Positions 22,404 through 36,500 are shown, counted from the first letter of the stretch. The stretch is DNA of 64,000 nucleotides from Smittia aterrima (GCA_033063855.1 CP093831.1:2046001-2110000), one strand, 5' to 3'. Notes: generated by a model not told the origin, from the letters alone. Numbers and translations are program-made.

Positions 22404-22928
22404 TCAAATATTTCGTAAACCTTTGTTTGCTTCGTTTCTCTCGATAATCTTGCGAGCGATTTTCTTAGCGAGAGTGGCACTCATGTCATCTTGAAGCTTT
22501 TCAGCGTTAACTTCTGAGTCAAATTCACGAGTTGGCGAACGACAAACCCAACGACCACCTTCCACCCAACGACAAACTCGGTTGTCGATGTTTGTGCTGC
22601 TTGTTCTTCGAGGAACTTTTCGTCTGTAAGCTGAGGATTTGTAAGTTGATCTAATTTGTGGAGTTCGTGAGATTCGTGCTTTCGACGAAACTTTCATTAT
22701 TCTTCCGTAAACTGGGCGAGAAGGCGTAACTTGAACGAGAGCGTAAGTTACTTCTTCAGGTTGACCAGTTTCTTCATTCATTAAAACTAAAGTAACTTGA
22801 TGACCAGTTTGGATTTCTTTCATGGACCTTTCCAAACGTCTCGTTCTTTCTTCATGTTGTTGAATCATTGTCGATATCGCAACGATAGCTTTCGAAGTGT
22901 GCGCAACGAACGAATCAGGTCGGGACAT
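22404..22928 (-). CDS. Unrecognised 174-aa basic protein
   Basis: An intact frame of 174 codons starts MSRPDSFVAHTSKAIVAIST and ends NEANKGLRNI. The composition is protein-like and basic. An N-terminal helix (QQHEERTRRLERSMKEI) may be coiled coil, followed by a beta-rich stretch (HQVTLVLMNEETGQPEEVTY), a serine/arginine-rich middle, and a C-terminal RVCRWVEGGRWVCR segment with paired Trp and Cys before an alpha-helical tail. A splice-acceptor-like AAATTCCAAG lies 9 nt upstream of the ATG, so an upstream exon is possible and the start may be internal. No family recognised and no signal peptide seen. Confidence 0.6.
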   Translation of the reverse strand: MSRPDSFVAHTSKAIVAISTMIQQHEERTRRLERSMKEIQTGHQVTLVLMNEETGQPEEVTYALVQVTPSRPVYGRIMKVSSKARISRTPQIRSTYKSSAYRRKVPRRTSSTNIDNRVCRWVEGGRWVCRSPTREFDSEVNAEKLQDDMSATLAKKIARKIIERNEANKGLRNI

Positions 22929-25560
22929 GTCGGGAACTTGGAATTTAGAAGCGAGGAAATTAAAAGAAAATTGTTATTGCTTTTTGATGGAGAAAACTCA
23001 ATAAGATTACTTCGATGGGAAAGAAAAATATCGAAGATAAACACGCGTCGAATAGTTCGATCACAATCTCGAGAAGGATGATGAGAACTTTCTGTTTTCT
23101 TCCTTCACGACAATGTTGAGGGTTGAAGAGACCTAAAAGCTTCTTAAACAACCGAGATTGCCATTGACATCGTTCATCCCATCTCTTTAATGCTTTCGTT
23201 AAGTGGCACTTGGGTGAAGTCAATTTCCATAACGTGGCTAAGCTTTTCATCATCAAAATCGATGTAAATGATTCTCGATGATGCTTCAGACGTTTGGGAA
23301 AGCTCATCGACGTTTGACAATGAGGATTACGAGCCGAGACGTTGCCGAAAATCATCTCGACGTCGATAAATGCCAAAAATGAATTATTTTGTCGAAAGAA
23401 AATTCAATTTCTCGTCCCATGAATTTTAAGGAGAAATTTTTCTCTCGGAAAATAATTTTTTACGACACGAGAAATTGAAATATTTCCTTCAAAACCCGAT
23501 TTGCGGCTACCCGAATGTTTTCTTTGGGACCAATTGCTTCTCCCTTCGTTATTGGTATTTGTCTTAAAGATTTTACACATTCAACCCTTTCTCGAGAAAG
23601 ATTAAATCATATTTTCCCTGCGAGCCAAAAGCTTTTAAGTCATCAAACTTTGTAACCAAGGAAAACATTCAAGTTTTAACGACGATACGTTAAACCTAAA
23701 GAAAACATTTATCTCGTGATTATTGTTGGAGAAACATTAATCTAACGAAGGATTTTCACGGGAAATCTTGTGAAGAGTAAATATTTTCATAGAAACCGAC
23801 AGACGCGCGTTTCTCATCAGTTTTATAGGAAAAGCTCTTTCTCTTGAATGATCAACTGTTGTACGTCTTTAAGCTTAATCTTTCATGTTTACTGACTCAC
23901 GCTATCGAGTGTTATTGCGCTGAAATGATTTGATATTCGCATCAAAACCCGAGAACGTTTCATTCATTTTCTGTCATTGTTAGAAAGTCGAGAAAATAAT
24001 TTTCTTGTGAAACCGTCGCCGATAAACGAATTTCATTCGGAAAGCAACAGAAATGAATATCTGGATCGAGGGTGGATTTTATTCCCTTGAATGACTCATG
24101 GATGAGTGGCAGGCAGCAGAATTCCATCTGCTTTCTGTTCTCGACAATAAATACACCTTCAAACATCAACTCGGGCGTCCCTTCCTTCCGTAATCATTCA
24201 ACTGTCGCAGTAAATAAAAAAATTTTGTTTTGTCGGAAACATTTTTTTTGTTTCTCTTTCAAGTCATTTAGATTACATAAAATCATGCAATGGAAACCTC
24301 TAAATGCCCATCGGCGCATTAATTACCTTATGAGTCATGAAACCATGGGCGTTTTGTTTGTGTTCTGTATTCGGTTTTATGTTATCACTCAATTTTGCGC
24401 GAGTCAACTTCACGAATTCGCCTCTCGGCCTCGTAACGTATTTTCAATTCGAGATTCCTCTTTAACCGATTCTTGCACTGCCAGTGCAGCACCAAATCAA
24501 GATCCCTCACTGAAAGGAATTTCGAATTGTTACGTAAAGAGAGTTGAATGGAGGTAGGTGGTCGTGAATCTGAAATTACGAAAGTTTTGATCTTCAGTAC
24601 AATGTTTCACATCTTTCCAAAAAGATCTCTCGCAAAATGCCAAGGTGCGCTTAACTTGACCAACGGACAAAAACAGAATCCGAGAAGTCCCGAAATAAAA
24701 GAGAAACAACACAAATCTCAAAAAAAAAAGCGATGAGCATAAAAACAGCATCGAACAATGATACTTACAGGTAGGAGAAGAGGCCGAGAGGCAACAAACG
24801 AAGAAAGAATTTATCCAAATTCCAATGTCATAAACTTTTACGAACACAAGGAGGAAGAAGAAGGAGAAACAAGCGCTCCTCAACTTTATCATTAAGCGTT
24901 CGACAATTTTTTTTTTGTGTTTGGTGAACATGAAACAGGTTTTTCATTTTGGCAGCGTCGCTGAGATTTCGTCGTTCACTTGATCGTGGAATGTCTCAGT
25001 GAAATCTCGTATTTATGATCGCGGCCGTTGCAGGTGAAATTGGAATTTCTTTCCGTTCAATTGCGATCGATTTTTCTCTGACTCTTCCCTTTCGAATGTT
25101 TTTATATTTTTTCTTTCTTTCTTTTCGAATGCAATGTCGATCGAAGTAGAACATGAACAATACAGTCGTGAGGTGGCAGGCGAGAGAAGAGAAAGAAAAA
25201 GGCAATGTTGAGTATTATTAGAGGAATGGGAGAGAACAACAAAGCCAAACACACCTGCAATGCCGCCACCGCGAGTTTTGCCTTTGTATTGAAGTTTTCT
25301 CTTGAAAGTTTATTAAGAAAGGAATCGTTGTTAGCCGCGCTAATGCTAAAAATGAGAACTCAACGGCTTTCCGTTTGTCCACACCATAAAACATTTCTCT
25401 ATCACGTTCGCGGCTTATGTTGATTCTCTCTCGCGCTTACCTTGCAATCGAAACATGGCCGACTCAAGCAGCAAACAAAAACTGAGCGAGCGCTTTTTTT
25501 TTGAATGAAATGCAATAGTGTGGATGATAGTGGTGGTGGTTTGTTAACTTCGAGAGTCAA
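22929..25560. other. Gene-poor region with no confident gene
   Basis: About 2.6 kb of AT-rich sequence. A 13-bp perfect inverted repeat with a 51-nt spacer lies at 23403-23479. Open frames at 22960-23376 (minus) and 24072-24557 (plus) have no domain or splice support. A frame fragment on the minus strand near 23190-23340 (IIYIDFDDEKLSHVMEIDF) is protein-like but lacks a start and a good acceptor. Confidence 0.45.
23403..23479. repeat. Inverted repeat, 13-bp perfect arms
   Basis: The left arm TTCAATTTCTCGT (23403-23415) is the exact reverse complement of the right arm at 23467-23479. The spacer is itself partly self-complementary (GAGAAATTTTTCTC). It may form a cruciform or an RNA hairpin, but AT-rich DNA yields such arms by chance. 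Confidence 0.6.
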
Positions 25561-25584
25561 TTATAACATTCTTACTCCGCATTC

Positions 25585-26579
25585 AGTTCAGTATTAATTG
25601 TACAACGTTCGGTTAGTCGCTCGATCGCGTCGGTAGAAAATATTTTTCCAGTTTTAATGAGAAGTCACGAAATTTAATTGTTTCATGACCATTTGCTCTC
25701 ACAGCAGCAACAGCAGCCGAAGCTCGTGAGAAAGAAGAAGCTTCACCAACCAAACAGCCAAAGTTGTTTTCGTAACGGTCTCCGTGGCGTTGGAGAAGAA
25801 GTAAAACCCAAGTTGAGTTGAAGGCATTTCTCTTCAGACGGTCCCGCGAAAAAAAAAAAATATCCGAGAAGAGAAATTTTATTTCTCACATTCAGTGTCG
25901 ATCGTTAAAGTGAATGAAAGCAGCGTAAAAGTGCTCAGGGAAGAAAGTGTTGGCGTAAAAGTCGCAAATTGAATAAAATTAGAGTTTGTTAATCCACTCG
26001 AGTGAAATCCGCTCGCTGAGCAATGAAAATGGCATTTCGAGAAAAGGCGAAATATCAGAAATAAAAAAAGTTCACGTACACCACCAGTGAAGGAAATTTA
26101 TGCACAATTCATCGCATTTTTATGTTTGTGTTTATGCTATTGCTGAGTGAATAAACCGAGACGACGTCATCGTTTTCTATTTGCGAGTTTGTGTGTTGTT
26201 GTCTTACAATTTCTGTTCTTGCCTGAGCAAATCGAAAAAATATAAAAAAAAGGTGAACGCGAGAGAAGGAAAAAGAAAATCGTTAAATCGAAGGCAAAGC
26301 AATCGGCCACGACGACGACCTTTTAAAAAGCGGCAAAGGAAAAATCATGTTCAACTCCTTTTGAGAGGCCGCGAGACGAAGAAAGTTTCAGAAAGTGTTT
26401 CTCCCCGTGCAACGGCCGCGATAAGCGTCAAGGCTTGATAAATATTTATCTCGCGCGCGTTAATGCAAACGAAGTTGTCGCCGCTTACTCATTCGCGAAT
26501 TTGGATTATTACAAAGCGCATCGTTCATCGCAACATCAAGAAAACGTTGTCCATCAGGGATCTTCAAGATCTTTGACTG
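25585..26579 (+). other. Putative 5' leader exon (probably of ASPP)
   Basis: This segment looks like the untranslated first exon of a plus-strand gene. It opens near an initiator-like TTCAGTT (A at 25585) with a DPE-like GGTTAG about 27 nt on, off by one base from the ideal spacing. It ends at a near-perfect splice donor CTG/GTAAGT at 26579/26580. The body is rich in short upstream start codons and A-runs, as expected of a long leader. The next plus-strand coding exons downstream are those of ASPP, beginning at 51426. Assignment to ASPP is inference from order and strand. Confidence 0.35.
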
Positions 26580-29499
26580 GTAAGTGGATCCCATTCACCT
26601 ATTTATGCTTCGTCTCTTTCGCTTCAGCCTCAAACTCCTCTCAAGACTTTTCGTGTGTTGGTGAATAAAAATTTCACGTTTCAGAAGAAAAAAAAAACGC
26701 GATCATGAGAGCAAATTCCGCAGCGAGTCGCTCGATGAGGCTCAAGAATTTTTTCTTTCCATTTCATTTGCTCGATGCTTGTGTAAGATTTCTTTGAGTG
26801 GTTGTGTGAGTGTTTATGTTTCAACGGATCAAATTTTGCGGTTTTACAATGGAAATTACTCGAAACCGAAGACGATTGAATGTGAAAAGTCATTCGGGAA
26901 TCCAATTTCAAAGAAACGATTTTCCCGTTCCTTGTTGATTGACATTTTTTATTTGTGGTTGTTCGATGACAACGACGTGAGTTGTTTGAAGGTCAATGGA
27001 AGAAGAAAATTCTCAAGTTCAACGCTCACTCAGCTAATCACAATCTTGAGCTGAGAAATTGAAAATTTTCTGGTCAACAATCGATCAGGTTTAGTTTGCT
27101 TCTTTCAAATCTCGCAGTTGACACACAAAACGATCTTTGTTTGCTAGTTTGTGACCAACTTTTTTCCACTCTCGCCTCTTAATTAAATGTGTCAGCGCGC
27201 GCGAGATTTCTCCATGTTGGCGCTCGCGGAATCATTTTTCAAAATTGGAAATTATCGAAGCCGTTCCAATTTCTTTCGCCTCTCGCATGAAACGGCTCTT
27301 TCCACCAATCGCGCGGCAAAAGTGTAAAGATTAATTGCTAAAGCACTTGATTGATAAGAAGCGGATCGGCTCTCCGTGATGGATTGAAAGCAGCTTCGTC
27401 ATTATGTAATTATGTTCGCAATTCCGTTACTGCTGTTCGTACGCATGTTGAGTGCATTTAATCATCGACAGCAATGCTGGGAGTGGAAAACAGAAGCTGA
27501 ACATGATGCAATTGATAACAGATTTCATTTATCATCAATTAACTGAAGCTCCGACTTAGCCATTTAATCTGCTTCGGATCATAAAAAGATTTTTAAACTG
27601 TGTCAAGTTTGTAATGATGGTGAATAGGAGGAGATGAATAAAAGCAGATAATTGAGCCATCTCTCTCTTAGTTAGCTGTACAGATTGAGGTTGACGTCGC
27701 TAGAGAATTGAAAAATATTTGCAGGCGATTAGCGACCTGTTTTACTCGTGTGCGATCCACAATCACTTTGTAAGTGCTTTGATTGAAAGTCGCTCGAAGC
27801 ATGAAGCAATTTACAGTCAGGAAATGTTATTCGAGAGAGATGTAGGGATCAGGTCAACACACTGATTTGTGTTTCCGGCCATTAGAAAGGATAAACACCG
27901 AAAGACTCATTTCGAATTCTGTTTGATGACGACGACAACTCAATTTGACATCTTCAAAGCCTCTCGAATGAACATAAATTCAGATTTTGGTCTTCTTATC
28001 GCCAATCTCATTCACAGTCCGTTGGACACTTTTTGATTGAAAGATCCATTAGAAGGAACTCCAATAAAACATCAAAGTCGAAGCCAAGTGCGGAACGAAA
28101 GAGAATTATGAAATTGAATGAAATTAAAATCGACTTTCGGGTCCCCTCAGAGAATTTTAATGAAGAAATTATCGACAATTCTCCTAAGCTGAGGCAAATT
28201 TAATGTCGACGACTAGTTTCGGTTCTTAAATTAAATTCTTCTCGGCTCGGACCGAATTTTACGAGAGAATTCTTCAATGTCATTAAATTTTTCAATCATA
28301 ATTACGTTTATGACGAAGCTCTTGTGACGCAAATGAGAGAGAGAGGCTTGAGAAGCTGATCCGTTTTATGGAATGTCGGACCCTTCGACCTTTCCAACAA
28401 GGAAGCAATTTAAAACAAAGAGTGACGTCATCACACAATGACTCGAACTTCCCTCGAACATTTAATTCCATTAAAAAGCTGCGCGATTGTTTTCTTTAAT
28501 TCCATTTGAAGCTCAGTAAAACCTTTTTTATGCCGATTCATTTTCGGAGATTATGCTTTTTCACAATCGCTTTTTTGCTTTTGGAGGAATTTTTTTACGT
28601 GCTCAACGGAATTCGACATGTGGAACTCGCTTAAGTGCTTTTGAATGTGAATGAAAAATGGTGAACAATTGAGCCTCGAGTGGGCTTTGCAGTTTAAGCA
28701 CTCGAAGCAATTTCTTTAAAAAAAGAGAGAGAGAGAGACGGCTCTTGAAATGGTCGATAAAGCATTAACCAGCAAACAATTGGAGAATGAATTAGAAGAA
28801 TGGAAACCCACCGCGAAGAAGTCTCCACTTTGATTGTTTACAAATCGTTCAACACTTTTCGATTGTTGCGATGTATTGCTCGCGACTAACGGCAACTTTT
28901 CACTAATGACTGTCACTTAACATCTTTAAAGTGGCAGTAAAGTCTTTGTTCTATAATTAGCGATTGAAAATCCTTCATTCACAGCCAACACCACAAAAGC
29001 TAATCCAACGTCTTCAGAACCAATTTCAATCAAACGCCCGCAGTCTATTTAAGTGAAATGTCATGAGAGAAAGATTGAAAACCTTTTCTGCGCGATTTTA
29101 TGTTCAGTTCAATGATTTTTCACTCGTAGCGAGAAAACGATTTTCTTATTGAAACTGAGACGATTTCTCTCGATGTCAAGAATTATCCGTGTCACAATCA
29201 CTCGAGGTAATGTTCATTTAAATCGATGCAGTCATGCAGTTCGAGAGCAAGAGAATCTGAACAGTTCTCGTTTGATTAAATTTTTAATTTTCAATTGAAA
29301 TTGGAAGTTTGACAAATTCCATTCAATTTCTTTCGACGCTCAACTCGTTAGTATTGCAGTTGATGACTGCTCGATCTAAAATCTTCGTTTTGATGGTTGA
29401 TGATAATTGTTTGAACTCCTCGGACTTGACAAATTGTCGATTACTGAGAAATCAATTAAATTAATTTTTATTGAATTCGATTAGAAATATTTTTGTCAA

Positions 29500-30529
29500 T
29501 TACCGAATGATTAAGTCGAAGCAAGAGTTGAATAGTTTGTCGGTTTTGCTGATTTTATCACAAATCGTGAGCATTTCAAGAACGTTATCGTTTGTGAGTT
29601 GTTTCACGAGACCTTTCACGCAAAACTCCTTCAAGTCTTCAAGCAAATATTTGTCAGCAGCTCGGATCAAATCCGAAGCGATTTCATTGAAATTCTCGAC
29701 CTTGCGACAGTAAACGTAGCGAAGAAGCTCAAGAATGATTTCAGAATTGAAGTCGGCGATGATCATCAAATTTTCTTTCGCTTCTTTTGTGTCAGAAGTG
29801 AACATCGCGTTGAAAACTGGTGAGCGAAGTGCCAGAATCACTTTGTGAGCATCAAAAGTCTTTCCATCTTTGCATTGAATTTTAAAGTCGCAAAACAGTT
29901 TCATCTCAAACATTCGAAGAAAACAGAAAGCATCGTCATCTGGAGTTTGCTCTGGTTCGGGTTGCTCAATTGTCATCTGTGAAATAATTTTTCTGTTTTA
30001 AAAACTTTAATGAGAGAAAAATTGTTTCAATTACTCGACAGATGATGGTGAGAGTGTCATTGACGATTAACTCATACAAAGTGTCTGACTCAATAATTAC
30101 ATCAGAAGTGTTTTCCTCAATCGAAAAGCGATGTCGATGTAATGAGCAAGAACTACTCGTATAGTCCCCAACGAGCATAGCTCGATGTGCGACATTAAGC
30201 GTTTCAATCTCTGATGACACCAACTCAAATGTGACGACAGAAGCAAAGTAGTCATCAACTTCAGAGTTTGGTAGAAAGATTATTCGCCTGAAAATGAGAA
30301 CAATTGAACTCTGCATTGTAATTATCCAAATTCGAACCATTCAGTTTGTCGTCCGTCAACAAGAATTCCAAAAGTCGGTGATTGAAATGTTTCATTTGGA
30401 TTCGCGTCAAACCTTTCCTCCGACACATCGGACATTGTCCAAGTTATTTTCCAGGAGACTTCATTTGCCTAGAACAAAACAAAGTTAAATATTCCATGAG
30501 CTCGGTTGATAATTTAATTTAGAGACCAT
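29500..30529 (-). CDS. MATH-BTB (SPOP/TDPOZ-like) protein
   Basis: The coding exons 30468-30338, 30287-30035 and 29976-29500 join in frame. The likely start is an ATG-only exon at 30529-30527 followed at once by donor GTCTCT; total 287 residues. The N-terminal half is MATH-like (ANEVSWKITWTMSD, then EWRIIFLPNSEVDDYFASVV). The C-terminal half is a BTB/POZ domain (CDFKIQCKDGKTFDAHKVIL, SPVFNAMF, LLRYVYC) with a short three-box-like tail. MATH-BTB proteins are substrate adaptors of CUL3 ubiquitin ligases; MATH binds substrate and BTB binds CUL3. The intron between the two MATH exons is 50 bp and uses a weak donor GTTCGA, so this junction or the first exon could be wrong. The gene is antisense inside the presumed ASPP intron. 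Confidence 0.78.
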
Positions 30530-33500
30530 CGCAGATTTTGAATTTAGATTTACACAAAATTTTTCGAACTTAGAAGATTTTTCAAAGTTCACTTCGATAA
30601 GTCAATCTAAGTCAATCCAATAAACATTGCGTGCTAGAGTTTTAAGTTTTTCCCCCAACAAAAATCTCTCGAAGCGTGAAAATCCAACACGACGGGAAAC
30701 ACGAAAACTCAATGAGTCGAGTCAAGCGACGTTGCAGGAAATAAATCAACATCGAAAGCGTCTGAACCTTGAAGCCTTTTTCCAACAACGATCAACGTGA
30801 CGTGCAATTAATTTCCACTTTGAATCAATATTGGCTTCTTCCGCATCTCCCGAGAGATTGCTACAAAGTGAAATCATCCAGATGGGCTTAGTTTGTTGAA
30901 ACTTGAAACAAAAACATTGATTGATCGAATGAAATTAAATTCTTTAATGTTCTCGAGCCGAGTCTCTTGGTAATCAAGAAAGTGAGTTGTAAGCAACAAC
31001 TTCTGACCTTTCTCTATGTTTGCAGCTGTTGAAGCATTCGAAGTAACTTAGAAAATTGTTTATTGGATCATGTAACAGCTTCGCAATGAAGGAAAGACTT
31101 TGTTGCAAGAAGCTGCTTGATCTTATGCTTCTCTCTCCTCAATCAATTGCTTTGAGAAATGTTTTCCGACGAGAAAATCTCTGCGATTAGTTTCCAATCG
31201 AACATTCTTCGATGTCGCTCACAGGAAGCGACTTTTTATTCGTTGATCGATTTGCTGAGATAAAGCAAACCGAGAAAGGAAAATTCCCATCGTTCGTCTC
31301 TCTCATTATTCTGTCGCTTTAGCTTTGATTAATGATCTGCGGTTTTGATTGCGATAACTTTATGCAACTCGAGACGAAAAATGATGAAACTTTATTGTCT
31401 CAATCATCATTAAGACATGCGCAATCACTCGAATTCAAAACGCGAATGAATTAAGTGAAATCTCAATTTTCTTCGCTCGTCAACTCATCAGCGAAGTTTA
31501 TTGCAGTTTTACAATTTTCTCATCTTTTTTTTTTGTCATTCCCTTTGCGATCTTTAACGATGTTGAAACGACCAAAGCTCCGGAGGCAATGAACATAAAC
31601 CTGAGCCAAAACCATTTCAACTGCAATTCATCATTTTTAATAAGACAAAGCAAACAACAGAAGAGAAAGCAAATGAAATTAACTCTCGACGGCGGTCGAT
31701 GATGGAAATGTGACGACTGCCGCTGCAAATTAATTAATCGTGGGAGACTTCATGTTCTAGAGTAACTAGAGCGTTCGCCTTGAATGAGAGATTTTGTGGC
31801 GGGTCAGTTCTCTTTCCTAATTCTTATTCATCTGGCGCCTCATCAGTAAAGCAATCACGTAACTTCATCCAACAAATTATTTTCTTGTTCATAATCTTTC
31901 TCCTTTTAATCTTGTGGTCGTTTGTTCAGCCGCTAAAGTGAATCATGACTAATTAGTTAGGATCATAAATCGTTTCCTCGACCGCAATTTAATTGAATTT
32001 CCTGCGTCTATGTAAGCAAATGCGTAAGAAACTCAAACGAGTTTCATTCGAGATTGAAATAAATCGACGAAGAATTCGAAAACAAATTTTGTTTAGATCC
32101 CTCGGGTGCTCGTTTCTGGTTCATTGGTCAGTTTTAACGACGTTCATCTCGATTTCTTATTCAAAAGAAGCTTCAGTTCTAATCAAAAGAATCTGAACGA
32201 GTCGTTCATGTGCATCATCAACGACACTGACCGATTCTATTGTTAAGGTAACGATTTGTTTCGCTTTTAAGTGAACAGAGACTCCGACATTTTTGAAATG
32301 ATTCATTAAATTTAATGCTTTCGTAGATAATTAAAGCGATTTAAGATGAACGTCGGCATTAAAGAAAAAACTCGAAATTTCTCTTCTCTTGAGAGCTTCA
32401 AGATTTACGATTGAAAGCGGAAGCTCAAACCTTCAGAACTTCTCAGTCTTTACAAAATTAACATTAGCTATTGCGAAACTTCTCTTCTCACGCAGGAAAT
32501 GATCAATCGTCGGAGATCTTTGCACGCTATTTATCTTTAACATGACCGCTGTTCCTTGTTCTAAAATTATTCGAGCACGAAATTGTCAGCAAAAAATTCT
32601 ACGCGCGTTTGGATTTTTTTCTTCTTTGCTTTGAAGCTCACACTCGCACATTCCATTGTTGGTTGGGATTAAAATTAAAGCAACAACAAAGAGATTTTTG
32701 CCCAACCTTGAATCTCGTGGTTTTCTCGGTTCTCGACACTTTTTGATGCTTTTCATTAATCGGCATTTCAAATATTTCTGTCGATTGCTGTAAACGACAG
32801 TTCCCATGTTCGTTCATAACGGTGTCAGCTTGGCGGAAGTTACTCGCATTTTATTCAACGTGAATGGAAATTTTATTGAAATTATTTGTCGATTTGCATA
32901 TTGAAATCGCCGCAGCGAAATTTTTCATCTTTTGTGTTGAGTTATTTTAAGATCTTCTCACGTTTATATCGGACAAGCCGCTCTCATTCATCTCCGCTTC
33001 CGTGCCTTTGTTAATTTCAATTTTAATTACTAGACGATCGACATCACAAGATTGTCTAGCTAACGAGCGGTTTTTGGTTTTAAATTTTATTCCAGCATAA
33101 AATTAATTTGATTGGATTTGCGTTCACTGTCATTTTCAAGAATGAAGTTGAGTAGCGAGATCATGAGCAGATTTTTAGTTCGAACCACTCAAGCTTTCGG
33201 GCATAAATTATTTCTTTTGTGGGCCAATCAAAGCAGCAGCGCCAATAATTGTTTTCAGCTTCTCAACTCACGTCAAGGTGAAATAGTTTGGCGAAGCTGT
33301 TATGTAAACCACGTTCTCGTAGGAATGTTCTCATTTGAATTATTCTCGACGATAAGTTCTGCTAATCTCTCTTAAATCTTCGTTTAACTTTGTTAGCGAA
33401 GTTTAATCTCGAACTGCGAGAAAAACTTTGCCACTTAAATTAATTATTTCGTTAAGTTTTGCGGCTCAAGTTTTATTCGATGTAATGACACGATTCGCTG

Positions 33501-36500
33501 AACTTCGAGAAGTTTCACTCTGCTTGCCTTAACAAGTCTCAATTGTGATGAAAAGTTCTCTGTTGCGATGTTGAGATGGAATTCGTGATGGAAATGTTTT
33601 AAATTGTGCATAATTCGTTGTCTTTCAGTCGACGAGAGTTGCATGTTCATGCAGTTTTATTCAACTTGCGATTGAACAACTTTTCAGTCTGAGAATTTTC
33701 ATGTCAGAAATATTCACAATGACGAAGAATTTTTGATGTTGAGATGTTCACGTCACAAGTTGAATGAACAGATCAGAAGAATCTTTAAGTCAAACTTTAA
33801 TAGAATTCGATCTGAGAATCGTTGAAGCAAGTGACAGCGTCAAGACGACAATTAAATGAAGGAAATTGAAAAGTCCAATCGATGAATGGCTGAGTAAACA
33901 TGATTAACCGCTTCGTTGATCTGTGCGAATGTCGGACAGGGAACGGTTCTTTGAGGTGCAAAAACAATCGAAAACTTTTTGCTGCAACTTCCGGCGAGTG
34001 AGAGAGAAAAAACTTCGTTGAACGACCTGAAACATTAAATTTCTTTTCATGAAGCTTAAGATTCTTTGCTTTTACTTTCTTCTCAGTTCTTAAAGTTCAC
34101 ACACTTCAAGTTATTAAGCAAATCTTTCCTTCTTTGAATCTTCTCTTATCGCACTTTTACCTTTCAGCTCATAAAAGTGTAAATGAAGAAGAAGAAGTTT
34201 CGGCTTTAAGACTTTCATCGTCATCACTCACGATTCTCTTGAGAAAAGTGTGAGAAATGCTCTTTCAATTAAAAAGCTTTTAAAGTCTCTCGACTAATTG
34301 AACTTCTTTCACTTTCTTTACTTGCAGACAGGAGCGTCATGGTATGAAGGAACCGAACCAGTTTGAAGATATCGTAAGTGTTGTTGTTGATTAAATTATT
34401 CGTCAATCGATAACTTGCGTGGGTGGCAATCACGTCCATAAATATCCTCGAGGCTATCACAGACGCATGTGCTCATCAAGTGCCTGAAGCTAAAAATAAT
34501 CAAATAATCTCAAATTGTGATTTCGACACACTCATTGATTGAAGTTATTAATTCAATTAACGCCGAAATAAAGCAAACAATCGCCTATCGGATTAACTCG
34601 TTTGTCTCATGTGGGCGCCGCTTGACTCGTTATCATCTCTCGTTAGCTATCACACGCAATAAATCATTAAAGCTTAGCGCTTATCAAAACGTTTAATTTT
34701 TCCGCTTTGAACTGAAATAAAATGCGAGTCATCAAACTCATTAATTAATTGAGAGTTCTAAGATCGACATTAGCAAATCTGTTCTTCATGTGAGCCATGA
34801 AATATTTAATTAATCAAAGTGTCGACAAGTTAATCCTGTTCCGGGAACTCCCGAACCAATCAATTTGCTGTCTAACGAGTCTTTAATTAAGCAAATGCTC
34901 AATGGATTTGCATAACAATCGTCGATCGTATATTGAAATCACAAACAATTAATGTTTAATTAAATTGTCGACAATCGAGTCAGATGAGATTTTCATTCAA
35001 AAATAATTTGCAATCGAATTTGCGGGGGCAATTTCAATTTTGAACTTCCACGTAACTACAAAGTTTGAGAATCGTGACAAAGGGAAATTTTGATCGATGG
35101 AGAAAAGCTCGAACTGTTTCTAACAAAATTCGGTGGCATTTTCATTGTACGAGGTTTGGAACAACAAGCGAACATTAATTCGTCGCCTTTCACTGCTTTA
35201 CATAACCGAGAGCATGTCGACCAACACAATGAAACAATTTTCTGAACAGCGATAGCAATAAACAGATTAGATTGGCGATTAATCGAATTGAGTTTGTGTG
35301 TTTATTGTCTTTCTGCTTGCTACTGAAGTCATGTTGGACTAAAGGCATTTCTGTTTCGTTTCTTTCCTGATTAAGATCTCGACGATTGAATTCGATTGAA
35401 GTCGACACGAAAGCTTTTGAAATTCCATAAGTTTAAGCGAATACTAATCGAAAGCATTGAATTAACGACGAAAATTTGGGTTTTAAGTTGAAGTGGGAGT
35501 CACAACAAATGCTAAAATGAATTAATTAGGCCAAGTTGGTTTCTAGAAAGCTCAAGATTGAATCCATTAGTGGCACGTAAACGTTGTTGCTCGCCGCTCC
35601 TAAATTGAGAGAGAAACAAAGCTTGAAGGAAAAGATAATTCCGCTTGCGATTAACTGCAGATTCTTTGTGCGTGTCTGTTCAAGTGAAATTAAGTTAATT
35701 GCGTTAGACTAGGCGGAGCTGTTGTTATCGTCATTAGAAGTGAGCTCAACTTGTTCAAGAATTTCTCAGAAATATTTTTCTTTGCAACAGAAATTAAAAT
35801 TCCTCTGATAACAACGCTAGCTCTTCTCGTTTTCCTTTTCGAGCTGCAATCAATTTCCTTCGACTCTTGTTGGCTTAGACGAAATTAATCCGATGATAGA
35901 AAAGCCTTGAGAAACATTTCGACGTCACTCTCAACAAATTTGTTTACCGAATCATCACAAAAAAGCGTTTAACGAGACATTAATTGACGCTTTACGACTC
36001 GAAATGAATTTATTTCAACATAAATTAAGACAGCAGTTATAATTTTAATGAGAAACATCCAACAATGTAAACAAACTCAGCGATTAGTCTTAACAACGAT
36101 GATACTTAGAGATGTGCCTCGTTAAAGGTTTCAGGCTCTGCAAGCGCTTTCAAGGAATGCAAAATTCATAAAGCCATGAATGTCAAAGAAAAAATAAGAA
36201 ACAATTTTTATGGTGCAGTCTTAGCTTGACATGAATTTCTTATGGGAAGAGAATTATCTTGAAAATTATTCATGAGATTCTAATTTCGAGCAAGGCTGTT
36301 CCGAAGGAATAAAAATAAAAGTCAGCTTTGATTGCTCTCCATTTCATCTGAAACGGAACATAAACTTAAGGGAAGGAAAGGAACACCCTTTGATTAGCTT
36401 TACGGTTGATCCCAGTCGGTGTTTAAATTCCTTGCAACGCAGGAGTGTCTGGACGGAGGGAATTCATTTATTGCGTGCTGTTACCTCTCATTTGCATAAT

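Noticed and set aside
22960..23376. 138-codon minus-strand frame and an overlapping frame fragment with IIYIDFDDEKLSHVMEIDF
   Set aside because: The long frame lacks a domain. The fragment is protein-like but has an upstream stop, no ATG and only a poor acceptor, so it cannot be tied to the gene at 22404-22928.
24072..24557. 161-codon plus-strand open frame
   Set aside because: Composition is random-looking, there is no domain, and no supporting splice sites or promoter are seen.
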